Of a stretch of DNA of 64,000 nucleotides, positions 44,748 to 56,442 are shown in pieces. The stretch lies in the NCBI GenBank assembly GCA_033807695.1, contig CM066306.1, positions 2,604,001-2,668,000 of the forward strand, read 5' to 3'. Origin of the DNA: Daedaleopsis sinensis. Taxonomy: Eukaryota > Basidiomycota > Agaricomycetes > Polyporales > Polyporaceae. The notes under the pieces are model-generated. The model was not told the origin of the DNA and did no database searches. It saw nothing but the letters and a program-made list of their open reading frames with translations. Positions within the stretch are counted from its first letter, which is position 1. Each line of letters opens with the position of its first letter. Position numbers and translations under genes: made by a program.

Positions 44748-47373
44748 ATGCCTTCGCGTCAAGGTACCAAGTACAAGACTTGTTTCAATTGCAAGGAGTC
44801 AGGTCACGTCTCCCAGCAGTGCCCCAAGCCGCGCGGGATACTCAATTGGACCTGCGGTGGATGTCGCCAGAAGGGCCACACCACGGACGATTGCCCAAAC
44901 AGAGATGTATGTCGAACCCTACTATCTGTTAGGAAGTCTCTCCCGGCCTTACCCTCGTGTTTTCAAGGAATGGGTGTGCAAGAACTGCACAGAGCAGGGT
45001 CACGGACACTGGGAGTGCGAGAAGCCCAAAGGCTACCGCTACATGCGTTGCGGTATATGCAGTGTCGTTGGACATGTAGCGAAGTTCTGTAACAACAGAC
45101 CTGTAAGCTGGCCTATCATCTCTCGAGGAAACGATGCTCAAGTGCATTCCAGCCGTGCCCGCGCTGCAAGCAACAAGGACATACCGTCCAATCCTGCCCC
45201 TTGCCCAAGAAAAGCAAGGCCAAGAAGCGCGGGGGCGTCGACACGCACAGTGTCGAGTGCCACGCCACTGTAGTCCACTCGCCGTCTAGCGTGGACGCGT
45301 CGGAGGATACGGCGCGGAGTACACCCACCCTCGCCTCAGAGTCCGGCTACGGAGCCTCGCTATCCAAGGAATGCCTCGCCATTACACAGCCCGCCTCGCG
45401 TTGTAAAGACTGTGGTAGCCAAGAGCATATCGACAAGTGAGTAGACTGCCCCCGAGTACATACCGATTCCAGCTCGTAACCATCTTGATCTCTCAGAGAT
45501 TGTTGCATTTCAAACAGCCAGTCGAATCCAACGAATAGTTCGGAAGCTTGCGAAACACATCCAAACCTCGTTGACGAGCCACCCACCGTCGAGTCGCAAG
45601 TCGCGAATCTGTGCAAACGAGCCAACGAACTGGTGCAACTTACTGAGCTCGACGACGCCATTGCGCTCCTCAGTCATGCTATTGGTTTGCTTACCCACAC
45701 TATACTGTTTCGGCACGAGCTGACGACGTTGCCCGACGCCGCCTCCCAGAACTTGATCCCTCCAACGCCCGATCATACGTCGCGCGAGGGGCCGCTCATG
45801 CGCTCAACGGCCATCACAACGCTGCCCTCATCGACTTTGACACCGCGTCCACCAAGCGTACCTACGAATCCTCGAAGACGAACTTCTTGCAGATAGCCCG
45901 CAGCCGCCTTCTGCTCGGGTCTTCTTCCGCCGCCTTACTCGCCGTGCGCCAGGCGCTCGCGCTCGACGCCGCGGACGCAGAGGTGTTGCTGCTCCGGAGC
46001 CGCATCGTCGCGCTGGAGGCGCACGTCGCGGCGTACCATGGCGCAGCCTCGCGCAACCACTGGCACATGGCGCGCAGCGCGTACGAGTCCTGTCTCGCGA
46101 TCTACGCCCAGGAGGACAGTGACGCGCCCCCGTCCATCCGGTGCTGGGGCATTGCGTTGCTCGTTGTCGAGAGCGCGTGGGATGACGCCATGAAGTCCGT
46201 CAAGTAAGTCATCTTCTACGAGCTGCAATGTCGGGCGAGCTGAACATAACATTCGACCGCGGCGACCTAGTGTACTGCTGCGAGAGGTCCCCGACGATGT
46301 CGAAGCCATGAACCTCCGTGCTTTGACCCTGTTCTTGCAGGGCAAGATCCCAGAAGCTGTTGAGCAGATCACCACGTCGCTCAAACTTGACCCGGATAAC
46401 GCACGCGCGAAAGCTCTGCGAACCCGCTTCAAGGAGGTATCCCGACTGAAAGATAGAGGCAATGACAAGTTCCGACAGAGCGGATGGTCCGACGCCATAT
46501 CGATGTGGACGAATGCTCTGCAGGTGCGTGCTATGATACCGCGCCGGGTCACCTCGCAGTGACAAAGGACTCGTCAATCAGGTGGTTGGCGAACGCGAGG
46601 ACGAAGGCCGCGGTGGCATCATGCGGGCGACGTTATAGCTCAACCGCGCTACCGCGCACCAAAAGGTACGTGATCTTGCTTCCTCCTTAACGTCGCTCAT
46701 TCGTCGTCGTGTTCCACTAGCTCCGGAAGTTCACCGAGGGTTTGAAGGACATCGACGAGTCACTCAAGTTGCATCCCAAATACTTCAAAGCCGATCTATG
46801 CCGCGCCCGCATCATGGTCGGGCTGGAGATGTACGAAACTGCCGCGACAGAATTCCGCGCTGCTCTAGAGTATGGGCAGGGTACAATCAAGCCCTCTGAT
46901 ATCCACGGGATCGAGTTGGAACTGGAGCATGCGGAGGGGTGCGCGATGAGAGAGCGTAGCAGAGAGAAGGATCACTATTCGGTCCTCGGTGAGTATCTGA
47001 ACGGAGACGATCTCGGTCGCTGTTGTCGCTGACCACACAACCCAGGCTTGAGCAGGAGCAGCACTGCCGCTGACATCAAGAAGGCGTACCGCATGTTATC
47101 CCTCAAACACCACCCGGATAAGGTACGAGCACTCGACCCCGCGATCCCTCTGAATCGTCCGCTCATCTCGCGCAGGGAGGGCTCTCTGAGAAGTTCAAGA
47201 TCATTGCAGCGGCATACGAAGTCCTTTCAGATCCAGAACAAAAGCGTGTGTATGATACAAAGCAGCGACTTCGCGCATTCGGGTCTGGCGGGTTTCGCGG
47301 GTTTCCTCCTGAATATGACCCGTACCAGGACGAATTCGACTCCGATTACGCCAGCTACAAGTTTTGGTTCTGA
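44748..47373 (+). CDS. Six CCHC zinc knuckles fused to TPR and J domains
   Basis: Exons used: 44748-44906, 44968-45102, 45153-45436, 45497-45684, 45750-46203, 46271-46523, 46639-46665, 46721-46988, 47046-47122, 47176-47373; 680 residues. Knuckles CX2CX4HX4C start at Cys12, 36, 57, 81, 100 and 182. The last (CKDCGSQEHIDK|DC) is completed only after splicing 45437-45496, which ties the two halves together. The second half resembles DNAJC7-type co-chaperones: TPR repeats (AIELDPSNARSYVARGAA, LKLDPDNARAKALRTRF, SLKLHPKYFKADLCRA) and a C-terminal J domain with HPD (612-614), which would stimulate Hsp70. CCHC arrays of this kind bind single-stranded RNA or DNA (CNBP/Gis2). The TPR half has no start codon of its own. 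Exon 46582-46665 would hold an in-frame TAG, so I used the acceptor at 46638; see findings. Confidence 0.7.
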
Positions 47374-47852
47374 CGGTCTCAAGCTTCAAGTGCATTGCTT
47401 GGGTGCTCGGTGTTCGATGTCTTGTGTATATGTCTAGCATACGGCGCCATGCCTGTTTCTTGCTACATGATCCTACATACTAGTGCATTGAAGTTGATAT
47501 GTGTATCCCCGTCCTAGATTGGCGAATACTACGCTGTTGCTGATTTCGTCTCTGAATATTCTTAGGCTCTTCTCTTCCTCTCCTAACAGCTAATGTGGTG
47601 GTGCATGCATACACTCGATTGAAAAAGTAATAATCTACGTAACAAATGAATAATGTCCTCCGGTGCTAAGTAGTAGATATGGCTGCAATGACAGTGAGCG
47701 AGAGTAGAGATGATATATCGATATATGAAGCAAAGTCCGTGATTATGAAGAGAGAAGATGAGTAGATGAGACGAGCCCGTCAGCCACAGGCGAAACCCAA
47801 TTGCGATCGGCGTAACCGTGTGCGCATGATTAACAGAACGAATCCCCACCGC
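47374..47852. other. Convergent 3' region
   Basis: 479 AT-rich bases, no gene seen. Confidence 0.6.
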
Positions 47853-50800
47853 TTACTTGGAGTCAGCATAAGGGTCGGAGTAGCGGGACGAGCCACCCTC
47901 AGCACCGTAAAGCGGTGCGTTGGGCTCCTGCTTCTCCGCGTCGTGGATCGAGCGGTACGCAGACGGACGTGCCTCGTCCTTCTTGCGGCGAGTAACGAAG
48001 CAGCCGACGATGCCTCCGACGATGCCTACGCCGAGGACCGACGCGAGAACAATGATGATAATCTCGTAGAGCTTGGCCTGTGTGCAAGAGCTAGTCAGTC
48101 GTTGTACGAGCCAGAGGGTACGAGAAAAGATCGCACCTTGTCCTTCCAGTTCGACCCAGAGTCGCTCTCGTCGTCTTCGGTAGCGAGGTTCCCGGCGACC
48201 TTGCCCGACGAGCTCGAGTAGGAGTTATCGTAGCCGTAGCCCTTGTCCTTGTTGTCATACCCGCTGCCGCTGCCGTACCCGCTGCTGCCGCTGCCGTACC
48301 CGCTGCTGCCGCCGCCGTAGTACGATGCAGAGGTGGTGGGCTTGTAGTCGTACGTCGACTTGTCGCCGTACCCGGTACCGTACGTCTTGTCGTTGTAGCC
48401 CTTGTCGTACGTCGATGGCTGGTACCAGATGGTGGTAGAGGGCTTGTACCACGAGGTCGTAGACGGCTTGTAGTCGTAGCCCGGCTTCGTCGAGGTATAC
48501 TCGTACTTCGGCGACGAGTACCACGTGTTGTGCTGATCGTTGTAGTTCGACGTATACTGGTTCTCCTCGTGCCAGCTGCTGCTACTGCTACTATGTTCCC
48601 AGCTTGGCGTGCTGTAGGTGGGCTTGTAGTACGAGGACGAGGAGGTGTAGGTGGGCTTGTAGTAGTACGACGTGGAGGGCGTGCTGTAGGTATACTTGGG
48701 GTGGTCATCGTAGCCGCCGTTACCGCCGTTGTAGTACGAGGTCGTGTACTGCGGTGGATTGTAGCCGCCGCCGCCACCGTTGTTGCCGTTGCCACCATTG
48801 TAGTACGACGACGACGAAGTATAAGTTGGCTTGTAGTACGAGGATGAGGAGGTGTACGTTGGCTTGTAGTACGACGTCGAGGGCGTGCTGTAGGAATACT
48901 TGGGGTGGTCATCGTAACCACCGTTGTAGTACGACGACGAAGTGTACGTTGGCTTGTAGTACGAGGATGAGGAGGTGTACGTTGGCTTGTAGTACGACGT
49001 CGAAGGCGTGCTGTAGGTATACTTCGGGTGGTCGTCGTAGCCACCGTTGTAGCCGCTACCACCGTTGTAGTACGACGACGAAGTGTACGTTGGCTTGTAG
49101 TACGAGGACGAGGAGGTGTATGTGGGCTTGTAGTATGACGTCGAAGGCGTGCTGTAGGTATACTTCGAGTGGTCGTCGTAGCCACCGTTGTAGCCGCTAC
49201 CACCGTTGTAGTACGAGCTCGTGTACTGGGGCGGGTTGTAGCCGCCGCCGCCACCGTTGTAGCCGTTGCCGCCGTTGTAGTACGAGGACGAGGTGTACTT
49301 CGGCGGGTTGTACCACGACGACGTCGTCGGCTGGTACCAGCCCTCAGTGCTCTTGTATTGTTCGTAGTACTGGCCGCCCTTGTTGCCGCCCTGGTACGCG
49401 GTCGTGTACGTAGGCTTCCAGGTGGTGTACGGGTACGAAGGGGCGGTGTAGTACTTCTTGTTATCCCAGCCGCCGGAAGGGGCAGGCAGCGGGAGCAGCT
49501 TGTAGTACGGCTTGTTGTTGTCGTGGTTCAGACCGGCACGGTAGTAGAACGACGAGACTAAGGAGATGTAGTCAGCCGGTGAATTGCGAGCCGCAGTGAC
49601 TCGGGAACTCACGGTACTGGAAGCCGAAGTAGATGTCGTACTTGGGAGAGGCGGAAACAGCCTGGCCCTTGGTGAAGACCGAGCCAATGCACTGATCACC
49701 CCAGGGGTTGGGAGCGATGAGGACTTCCTCAGTAAGGACATACTTGTAGCCATCGATCGCGAACGTGAAGGAGATCGTGGCGTCACAAGGGACCTGCCAG
49801 TAGCCGTACGCCGACTCGCCGTAGTACTTCGCGCCCGACATCCAGCCGTACATCGCCTTGACGACATCGTCGGGGAACATGGACCACCGCTCGTTCCAGT
49901 AGACGTTCGCAACCGCCTTGCCGGACTGCGCCTGGTACACCTGCGAGTTCCAGTTGGTCTGCTTGCCGTTCACCCAGAAGCAGTTGTCGACGTAGAAGGT
50001 GCCGTCGTCGCGGAGCCATATATACGGCTGCGACGAGATCTTGTCGATGTGGGGGAGGCCCCAGGAGTCCGCGTCCTGGGACGAGATGCCGAGGAGGTCG
50101 GTCCAGGAGATGGTCGAGCCGACAACAATGACACCTGCGAAGTCGATATCCGTGGACTTTGCATCCTTCCAGTCGTACGTGAGGAGGACGTCGTAGTACC
50201 ATTTGGAGTAGTCCGAGGGCCACTTGTACGCCATGTACGAGTACATTGCGCTGTGGGAGTTGTAGAGGTCCATGCCGAGGTACCCATCCTTGACCCCGTT
50301 CACCCCGAGCTTAGGAAGTCCGCTTGGCCATGAAGTAGCATGGTCTGATCTCGCGGTGAGTAGATCTCATCAGTATGGATGGGAGGGCATCTTACAGTAA
50401 TCCATGTCGAACTCGGCATCGTACATCCCAACCTTGGTGCGACCGTTCTGAGCTGGAGAAAGGGGTATCTACGAGTGTTCTAGAAGTGTATGCGCATAAC
50501 TAGACGTACCATGGACCGATTGCCCCTCAATTGTGATCGAGTTGCCATTCGAGTCCTGGCCGGAGTACTGATCGCCGTAGAGAACAAGTCCGCTCCTACA
50601 TACAGACGCATCGTGTCAGAAGCCTACAGAGGATAGCGAAGGGTGTGACGTACCACTGGTTGTTGAGACACACCGCATACGTGTCCTGGCCGACCGAGAC
50701 AGCCGTGTACAGGTACGACTTCTTCGAGTCGAGGTAGATCAGGTTATCGTAATAGTCCTTGTTGAACGAACGCCGGGCTAGGGCAGGAGGGCTCGTCGCG

Positions 50801-50874
50801 GGAAGTGAAAAGACCGGAGAACATATCGAAGCGAGAACCAAAAGCGCACGGAGTGTGCCGAAGCGGGAAGACAT
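47853..50874 (-). CDS. Type I membrane protein: pepsin-like fold without catalytic Asp, Tyr-rich repeat stalk, TM, cytosolic tail
   Basis: Exons (plus coordinates): 47853-48077, 48137-49557, 49613-50344, 50396-50452, 50510-50595, 50654-50874; 913 residues. A signal peptide (~1-24) precedes a ~330-residue domain that follows pepsin order: YTAVSVGQDTYAV, DGYLGMDL (cf. DGILGL), FYVDNCFWVNGK, FPDDVVKAMY, VPCDATISFTFAIDGYKYVL and a final Cys pair. The first DTG site reads NNQW (71-74) and the second reads VYWN with Tyr270 at the Asp position, so a protease is unlikely. Residues ~375-835 are Tyr/Ser/Thr/Gly/Pro-rich, with tandem YYKPTYTSSS and YNGG units. A single TM (~845-867, YEIIIIVLASVLGVGIVGG) and a 46-residue tail follow. 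Fold assignment is by motif order only; ligand unknown. Confidence 0.7.
48600..49300 (-). repeat. Coding minisatellite: PTYTSSSYY / YNGGYDD / YSTPSTSYY repeats
   Basis: At least four longer units of roughly 40-50 codons, each built from a TYSTPSTSYYKP block, one or two PTYTSSSSYYK blocks and a YNGGxGYNGG block. Nucleotide identity between units is high, pointing to recent slippage or unequal exchange. Confidence 0.8.
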
Positions 50875-52524
50875 GTCTTGAAAGCGGAGAAGGGGAAAGG
50901 AGTGCAAACAAGACTGGGGAGACGATGGCCAGGCTTCCGTCACTTATATACTATCCTCCGTGTCTTCGCCCGTATTGTGCGCCCCGAACCTGGCACTTGG
51001 TGCTGTGAGCGTGCCCTGCATGACCCCGTGCGCTGAGGGCTTCTTACTGGGCGGAATCAAACACGGTCCTGGAAGCAGTGTGAGCGCAGGCGCTATTCTC
51101 TCGGACATGGGCCGCCCGACGCCATTCGCAAGTTGGCCGCCGCCGTTGGGCGGTAGCTCGCGTCCAGAAACGGCATTTGAGCTCGCTTGAGTATTAGGCT
51201 TCATTTTGAAGTCTGTTTATTGAAATGGACATGGCAGATGATTCGGGGCACAGAGCAAAATGCTTACTGTCTACAACAAATCACATGTGCGTTCAGAGGC
51301 ACGGCCTACGTCCTCACCAGACCACTTCCACAGTTCTCTAAAGCACGATGAGTTCAACAAGGGGCATCTACTTGGGTAGAACTCACGGCTTCGGAAGAAT
51401 TCACGCCCGGCTGTTCGAAATCTTGCCTCCGTAACCTTACGACGCCCCATCGTCCCTATCGGTCGGGCTGCATACTTGTTACAGGCAGTGGCACCGCTAC
51501 ATTTTTCACGAGCGCAGCGCTGCTGCCGTCATGCACGAACACCTGGCGAGCTACTGCGTGTCAGATTGCGGCGCTATCCAATGACTTTCGACCTACCCAT
51601 TCCGCGCCCTCCTAAAGGCCGACCTCCCACGTCCCATCATCCCTCGCTGGGCAGCCTTGCGGGAACATACGTCAGCACCGCCTCTTCAGCGAATCTGAAA
51701 GATATCAGTCAAGTTCGCTCGCATCAGTCTGTGTAGCCGCCAACGTAGACTTTGAAACCCGAAACCTCCGAGCCATCCAGCTACCCGACGATCCTTCTCA
51801 TGTCGAGTGCTGTAACGCATTAGTTTGCCCTTGGAAAGGAGGAGTGTAGTGCAGGCCGGCCTCGCTAACATAGAACATGTGTGCCACCGCGCTGCCGCCT
51901 CGCGCGCAACACCGCCTGGGGAATCCCACATGAGCGTTTCACCGGACCCCTTTCATTCGCCCTGCGCGTGGCGACGTAGGTCCACACAACTGATGTGCCT
52001 TCTTGAGAGGATGGAGGGCGCCCCGCTGTCGGATATGTTCGTACAGCGGATGATTGCTGCGCCTCGGTCTCCTGTCGCGCATCCCATGGTCAGCCCTGCA
52101 ATCTACATCGATACATTTACGACTGACCGAAGATGACCCATTCTCCAGACCCACTCCACGATTGCGCGCACTCACCTTCGCGTATGGTCAGCTCTACATC
52201 TACACAAGTTGTTGTATGCCGAAACTATCGGGTTACGCACCTCCTTGAACGAGCATTCAGTATGACTCAACCTTGACAAAGACAGCAGAAACTCCTCACG
52301 ACCACTGAGATAACCATGAGAGATCGTTCAAAGTCCAGGTGCTGCAATCAATGCTGCACGTAAGTCTTTGGTCTAGACATCAAGTATATTACAAAGGGAT
52401 GCGCTGTTAATGTGATGACTATGTGTATAGGTTCGATGCTATATGTGTAGGATGAGAGGAGAGACGGAAAAACCTGAAAAACAATACAAATAGATGCGAA
52501 GCGACGACGATGGTCCGGGTCCCA
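50875..52524. other. Intergenic 1.65 kb
   Basis: Promoter of the pseudo-protease gene (TATATAAG on the minus strand at 50943-50950, about 70 bp before its ATG) and the TFIIA gene 3' flank. No supported gene between them. Confidence 0.5.
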
Positions 52525-53662
52525 CTACCATTCAAATTCACTACAAGGTGGTTAGACTTGGTGACGCCATGGACTGGTACCAGGGTAGTACGTACCCAGT
52601 GCACTTGGCGAAAAGATAGTCTTTGCCGTTGATATGAATCATGCCATCCTTGAGGACACACTTCCACTTGTTTTTGACACGAGCGACCTGGGAAGCACGC
52701 AAGAAACATAAGTACATCAGCCTCGGGCGAAGCAGTCGAAGCTAACCTTGTCGTAAGTGCAAAAGACGATGTCCGTGTCCGCCGCGCCACCTTCTATGCC
52801 CTCTTGCTCATTGTCAGAATCCGAATCATCCAGATCGCTATTGATAGCTTCCGAGTCGTCGACCTTTGTTGAACTCGAACTTTGGGAAGGCTGCGGCAGC
52901 GAAGGGTGAGACGCCCGAGGTGCATAATTCTGGCTCGGAGGGGGCGAGGGCGACTCGGATGACGAAGAAGACGGCCCATCGACTTGCGGTATCCTCGCCG
53001 CTGAAGCAGGCTGCACTGCAGGTGCTGTGGGAGGATAACGCGCAGTCGGAGGCGGAGGCGCCTGAGCCGTAACACTCGGAGGACGACCGTTCACTGAAGT
53101 GGCATATGATACTGGCTGACCAGGCGCGGACGGCCTTCCTGGGATTTGCGGGCCAGGTAGAGGCGGAATGCCATATGGCGAGATTGTTGGAGGATTACTC
53201 AGCATGTAACGGTTGTCCACTGGTTCAGTCTTCACGTGCGGTTGCTGGGGCACCTGCAGAGGATGAGGCGGGGTGGGATACGCATGAGGCGGGTAGTGCC
53301 CATGTGGCATCGAATGCATCGGGTGCGGAGGGTACGCCGGATGAGAGGGCACAGGTGGTTGTGGAGCCGGTGCGGGCTCAAAGTCTGCCACATGAGAGGC
53401 GATGACTTTCGCTTCCCATTTCTACGGCGGCAACAGCTGGGTGAATGAGGGGATTAGGGGTATAGACAGTATACTCACGCTCTGAAGTTCTGCGAGGACA
53501 TCCTCAGACACGCCAAAGTCGTCGAAATCCGCCTTGATCCCCCCTATAACATCGTCGATGACAGCGCGGTAGATGGAGGGCTCAACGAGGGGTTCACCGT
53601 CATCAAAGGAACTATTAAGAGTACATCTTTGGTGAGCAGCTCACCACAATCTTATTCGACAT
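52525..53662 (-). CDS. TOA1: TFIIA large subunit (alpha/beta)
   Basis: Exons (plus coordinates): 52525-52540, 52596-52687, 52747-53421, 53479-53580, 53645-53662; 300 residues. The N-terminal four-helix part reads MSNKIV|PSIYRAVIDDVIGGIK..FGVSEDVLAELQS|KWEAKV; the C-terminal beta-barrel reads DTDIVFCTYDK|VARVKNKWKCVLKDG and ends LFAKCTGEFEW. Between them lies a Pro/His/Gln-rich linker of about 170 residues and an acidic patch (NSDLDDSDSDNEQE). With Toa2 it stabilises TBP on promoters. The first and last coding exons have only 18 and 16 bases; both are fixed by the invariant family termini. Confidence 0.95.
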
Positions 53663-54176
53663 CGCGCCGCTATGCTCCCGGGACCGTCGACAACAGCGAG
53701 CACAGAGGCGGGGCCGCAGAGGGTGAGAGGAGGGAACAAGGAAGAAGCATTTATAGAAGGTTGCGATTGAGGGAAGAGGTGAACTCCGGTTCAAACTCCG
53801 CTCCGTGGTCACTTTCCCGCGCACGGACCAGCTTGACGTCAGCGTAGTTAGTGCACTTGTGACTTCGCTATCATCTTGCTCTCAGCAATTGGAGACTCCA
53901 ACGACGTCGACGACCAGGTACCCAAATCCAAGATGGCTCCCGTTGCTGCTCCAAACCAGCTGCGATCTGTGGACACTCGCTCTCCACTTCCCCGCAAACC
54001 GTGCGCTTAACCCACTGACGTAGCTCGTTCGGGCCAAGTTATAAGCTCTCGCTCACGGACACTATGTCTTCACGACATACTGAACGCCTCCTCCCATCCT
54101 TTAACACTCTTACAACATAGGCAAGTTCAGCTGCGGTAGTTCACCCTCTTCTTGCGCTTATATTTATCCCCCAGCC
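53663..54176. other. Divergent promoter region, TOA1 / small helical protein
   Basis: 514 bp, no gene seen; CT-rich before 54177. Confidence 0.5.
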
Positions 54177-54671
54177 ATGCCTCTCTTCCGCTCTGGGTCC
54201 CGTAACAATGGCTCTTCTCCCCCTCCCGCTCAGACTGAGACGCACCGTAGCGGTGGTTTCTTCTCGCGTCGCTCCGACTCCCCCGAGCAGTACAACGGAG
54301 CGGAGTCTACGCGGTCCTCCTCTACCCGCAGCTCCGGAGGGGGCGGCTTCTTCAGCCGCCGTCGCTCATCTTCATCCTCCTCCGTTGACCTCAAGCACGA
54401 CCCCTCTATCGTTGCGGCGCGCCAGAAGGTCACCGACGCTGAATCTGCGGAGTCCGCTGCAGACCGCGCCCTGAACGAAGCCAGGAATGCCGTCCGTTCC
54501 GCCAAAGATCAGGTCAAGATCCTCGAGCAGGAGGCCTTGAACGAGTGCGTGGTTTGTGAGGTCGTCTGTTCAATTTGCTAACTGTGTCTCAGAGCCCGTC
54601 GTGCAAAGATGAAGCAGGCCGAAGCCAAGACGATCAGGAAGAGCACCGGCCGCCTCGGTCGCCACGGCTGA
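54177..54671 (+). CDS. Small unknown protein: twin GGFFSRR motifs plus amphipathic helix
   Basis: Exons 54177-54544 and 54593-54671 (48-bp intron); 148 residues. I do not recognise the family. The first half is Ser/Arg-rich and contains GGFFSRRSDS and GGGFFSRRRSS about 28 residues apart. The second half (DPSIVAARQKVTDAESAESA and onward to the end) is Ala/Glu/Lys/Arg-rich with regular spacing, probably one long helix or coiled coil, ending in a basic RRAKMKQAE..RKSTGRLGRHG tail. The leader and codon use look like a well-expressed gene. A membrane-surface or filament-associated role is only a guess. Confidence 0.7.
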
Positions 54672-55061
54672 GCGCGCCGACCCATACCGACTCGTCCAAT
54701 AAATGCTTTGCTCCGACCATCTCCCACCCATGTATATTGCCTCTTACCTTCTCATACTGTACTATACCCATAGCCTAGTACGGTCTTCCAGATAATCTTG
54801 AGCCCAATTTCACCCTGGATTCCTTCCAGTTATACCCCGAGGTCCACCTTCCTAGTAGGACCTATTCGAATTGTATTGCTACTATCCTTGTATCACAATA
54901 CATGTCATTGTCGCTGTAAAAACTGACTGGTAGTGGCTAGAATGAGCGAACCTTACAAGTTACAACTGCTATGTGTGCCACAGTGGCAAACAACTCCAAA
55001 CAATGGCCGGAGTACTGAACGCCTACGTTTGTTAGTGACGACTAGAGACCATACCACGATC
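54672..55061. other. Intergenic 390 bp
   Basis: No gene seen; 3' flank of the small gene and promoter of the DUF3844 gene. Confidence 0.5.
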
Positions 55062-56199
55062 ATGATGAGGGGACTCTTTGTCTCTCTGTTTCTCACCGGT
55101 TTCTGTCAGGCCGCTCGAGTCTACCTTCACCCCGACCCCCACGTCCCACCACGCCTTCCCGCTACCAAAGCTGGGGCCGTTCTTTCTAAACACCTGAATC
55201 TTGAACGTTTCGAGGCTGCTACTCCATTCGTCGGACAACAGGAGTTGCTATTTGGAGGGGCTTCCGGGGTTGGACTTCTGCTCACTTTGGACTCGAAGGA
55301 TGCCAAAGGTATGTTTACTGGGCTACGGTCATCGTGTGCGGCCTTGACACAAGAGCAGATGTCATTCCACACAGCATGAAGCATCACTCCTTCTCCATTT
55401 CGCCCGAACCCTCCCGTGACTCTCTTTCTACCCTCATACCCACCTACACCGACCGTGCAAATCACGTATATTCGTTTGTGCATGAGTTGGAAGAGAAGGC
55501 TTCGGAGTTCCTCAACTTGAAGGACTTCCTCGAGGGCGACTACCCCCAGAACCGGTTCGGCGCGTTCGACTTCACCTCCATTGCGGACATCAAGGAATCC
55601 TCCGGGCCTTCACATGAACAGGTTCACGCCGCTCGCCAAGCTCTCCACGAGATGCTCTCTGGCCTGGTTCACAGGGACGACGTCAAGCTAGCGATCGTCA
55701 CTGTCCCGTCGACCCACCACCATCATAAGGGCCATGGTCACGAGAAGCGTCAACCCCCACAGTCTCCCCTCCCGCCCCCAATACCCCACCCTGCTGAGCC
55801 GATTGACTCTGTCTCGACCTGCTATACAAGTGCGGACACGTGTGGAAACGCGACTAGCTCATGCAGCAGCCACGGAGAATGTGTTTCTGCGACCAAGGCG
55901 GGCAAGACATGCTTTGTGTGTGCTTGCAGTGCGACGAAGGACAGCAAAGGCCGCAAGGAGTTCTGGGCGGGTAATGCTTGCGAGCGGAAGGACGTCAGCG
56001 GGTACGTTTCCTCTTACTCAGGCTATCCGAGAATCCTACCTTAGCTGACATGGCGTACATTAGGCCATTCGTGCTACTCGCTGGAACGACCGTGGCTCTC
56101 CTGCTTCTTGTCTTCGGATCTGTAGCACTCTTGTCTGGTGTCGGTGGCGAGAAGTTGCCAAGCACGCTCACCGGCGGTGTGGGTCACACCCCAAGGTGA
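55062..56199 (+). CDS. DUF3844-type ER membrane protein with Cys-rich EGF-like module
   Basis: Exons 55062-55308, 55359-56001, 56064-56199; 341 residues. A signal peptide (ends QAARV), a lumenal domain, a short His-rich stretch (THHHHKGHGHEK), and a Cys-rich module with eight Cys (CYTSADTCGNATSSCSSHGEC..CFVCACSATKD..CERK) are followed by one TM (VLLAGTTVALLLLVFGSVALL) and a short tail. This arrangement matches the fungal DUF3844 family, described as ER proteins with eight conserved Cys. Function is unknown; other members have been suspected of helping secretion or sorting. Confidence 0.8.
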
Positions 56200-56442
56200 A
56201 CGAGACAGTACATACCGTATGCCGCGTTGTAATGTGTTCACAAGTACGGACTTCTCCTACTTAACAAACGCCGGCCCGAGAACTGCGTAAGGCTGCGTGC
56301 CAGGCGCTTAGGGAAAGTATTCATTTGTAAACGCCCAGACAGACACTGCTCCATGGACCGGTGAGCGCAGTGACAACCCACTCAGCTGCGCAGAAATACA
56401 CAACTCTTCTCTTATCCACCATCTCCCCTAACGGCCTGAGCC

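Noticed and set aside
48091..49254. Long open frames in other frames of the Tyr-rich repeat, both strands (Thr/Arg-rich, or Val-rich)
   Set aside because: They are consequences of the repeat's regular codons; only the Tyr/Ser/Gly frame connects through spliced exons to a signal peptide and a TM tail.
49584..50333. 249-codon plus-strand open frame opposite the pseudo-protease head
   Set aside because: Mirror of the coding exon; Val/Asp/Arg composition typical of an antisense shadow.
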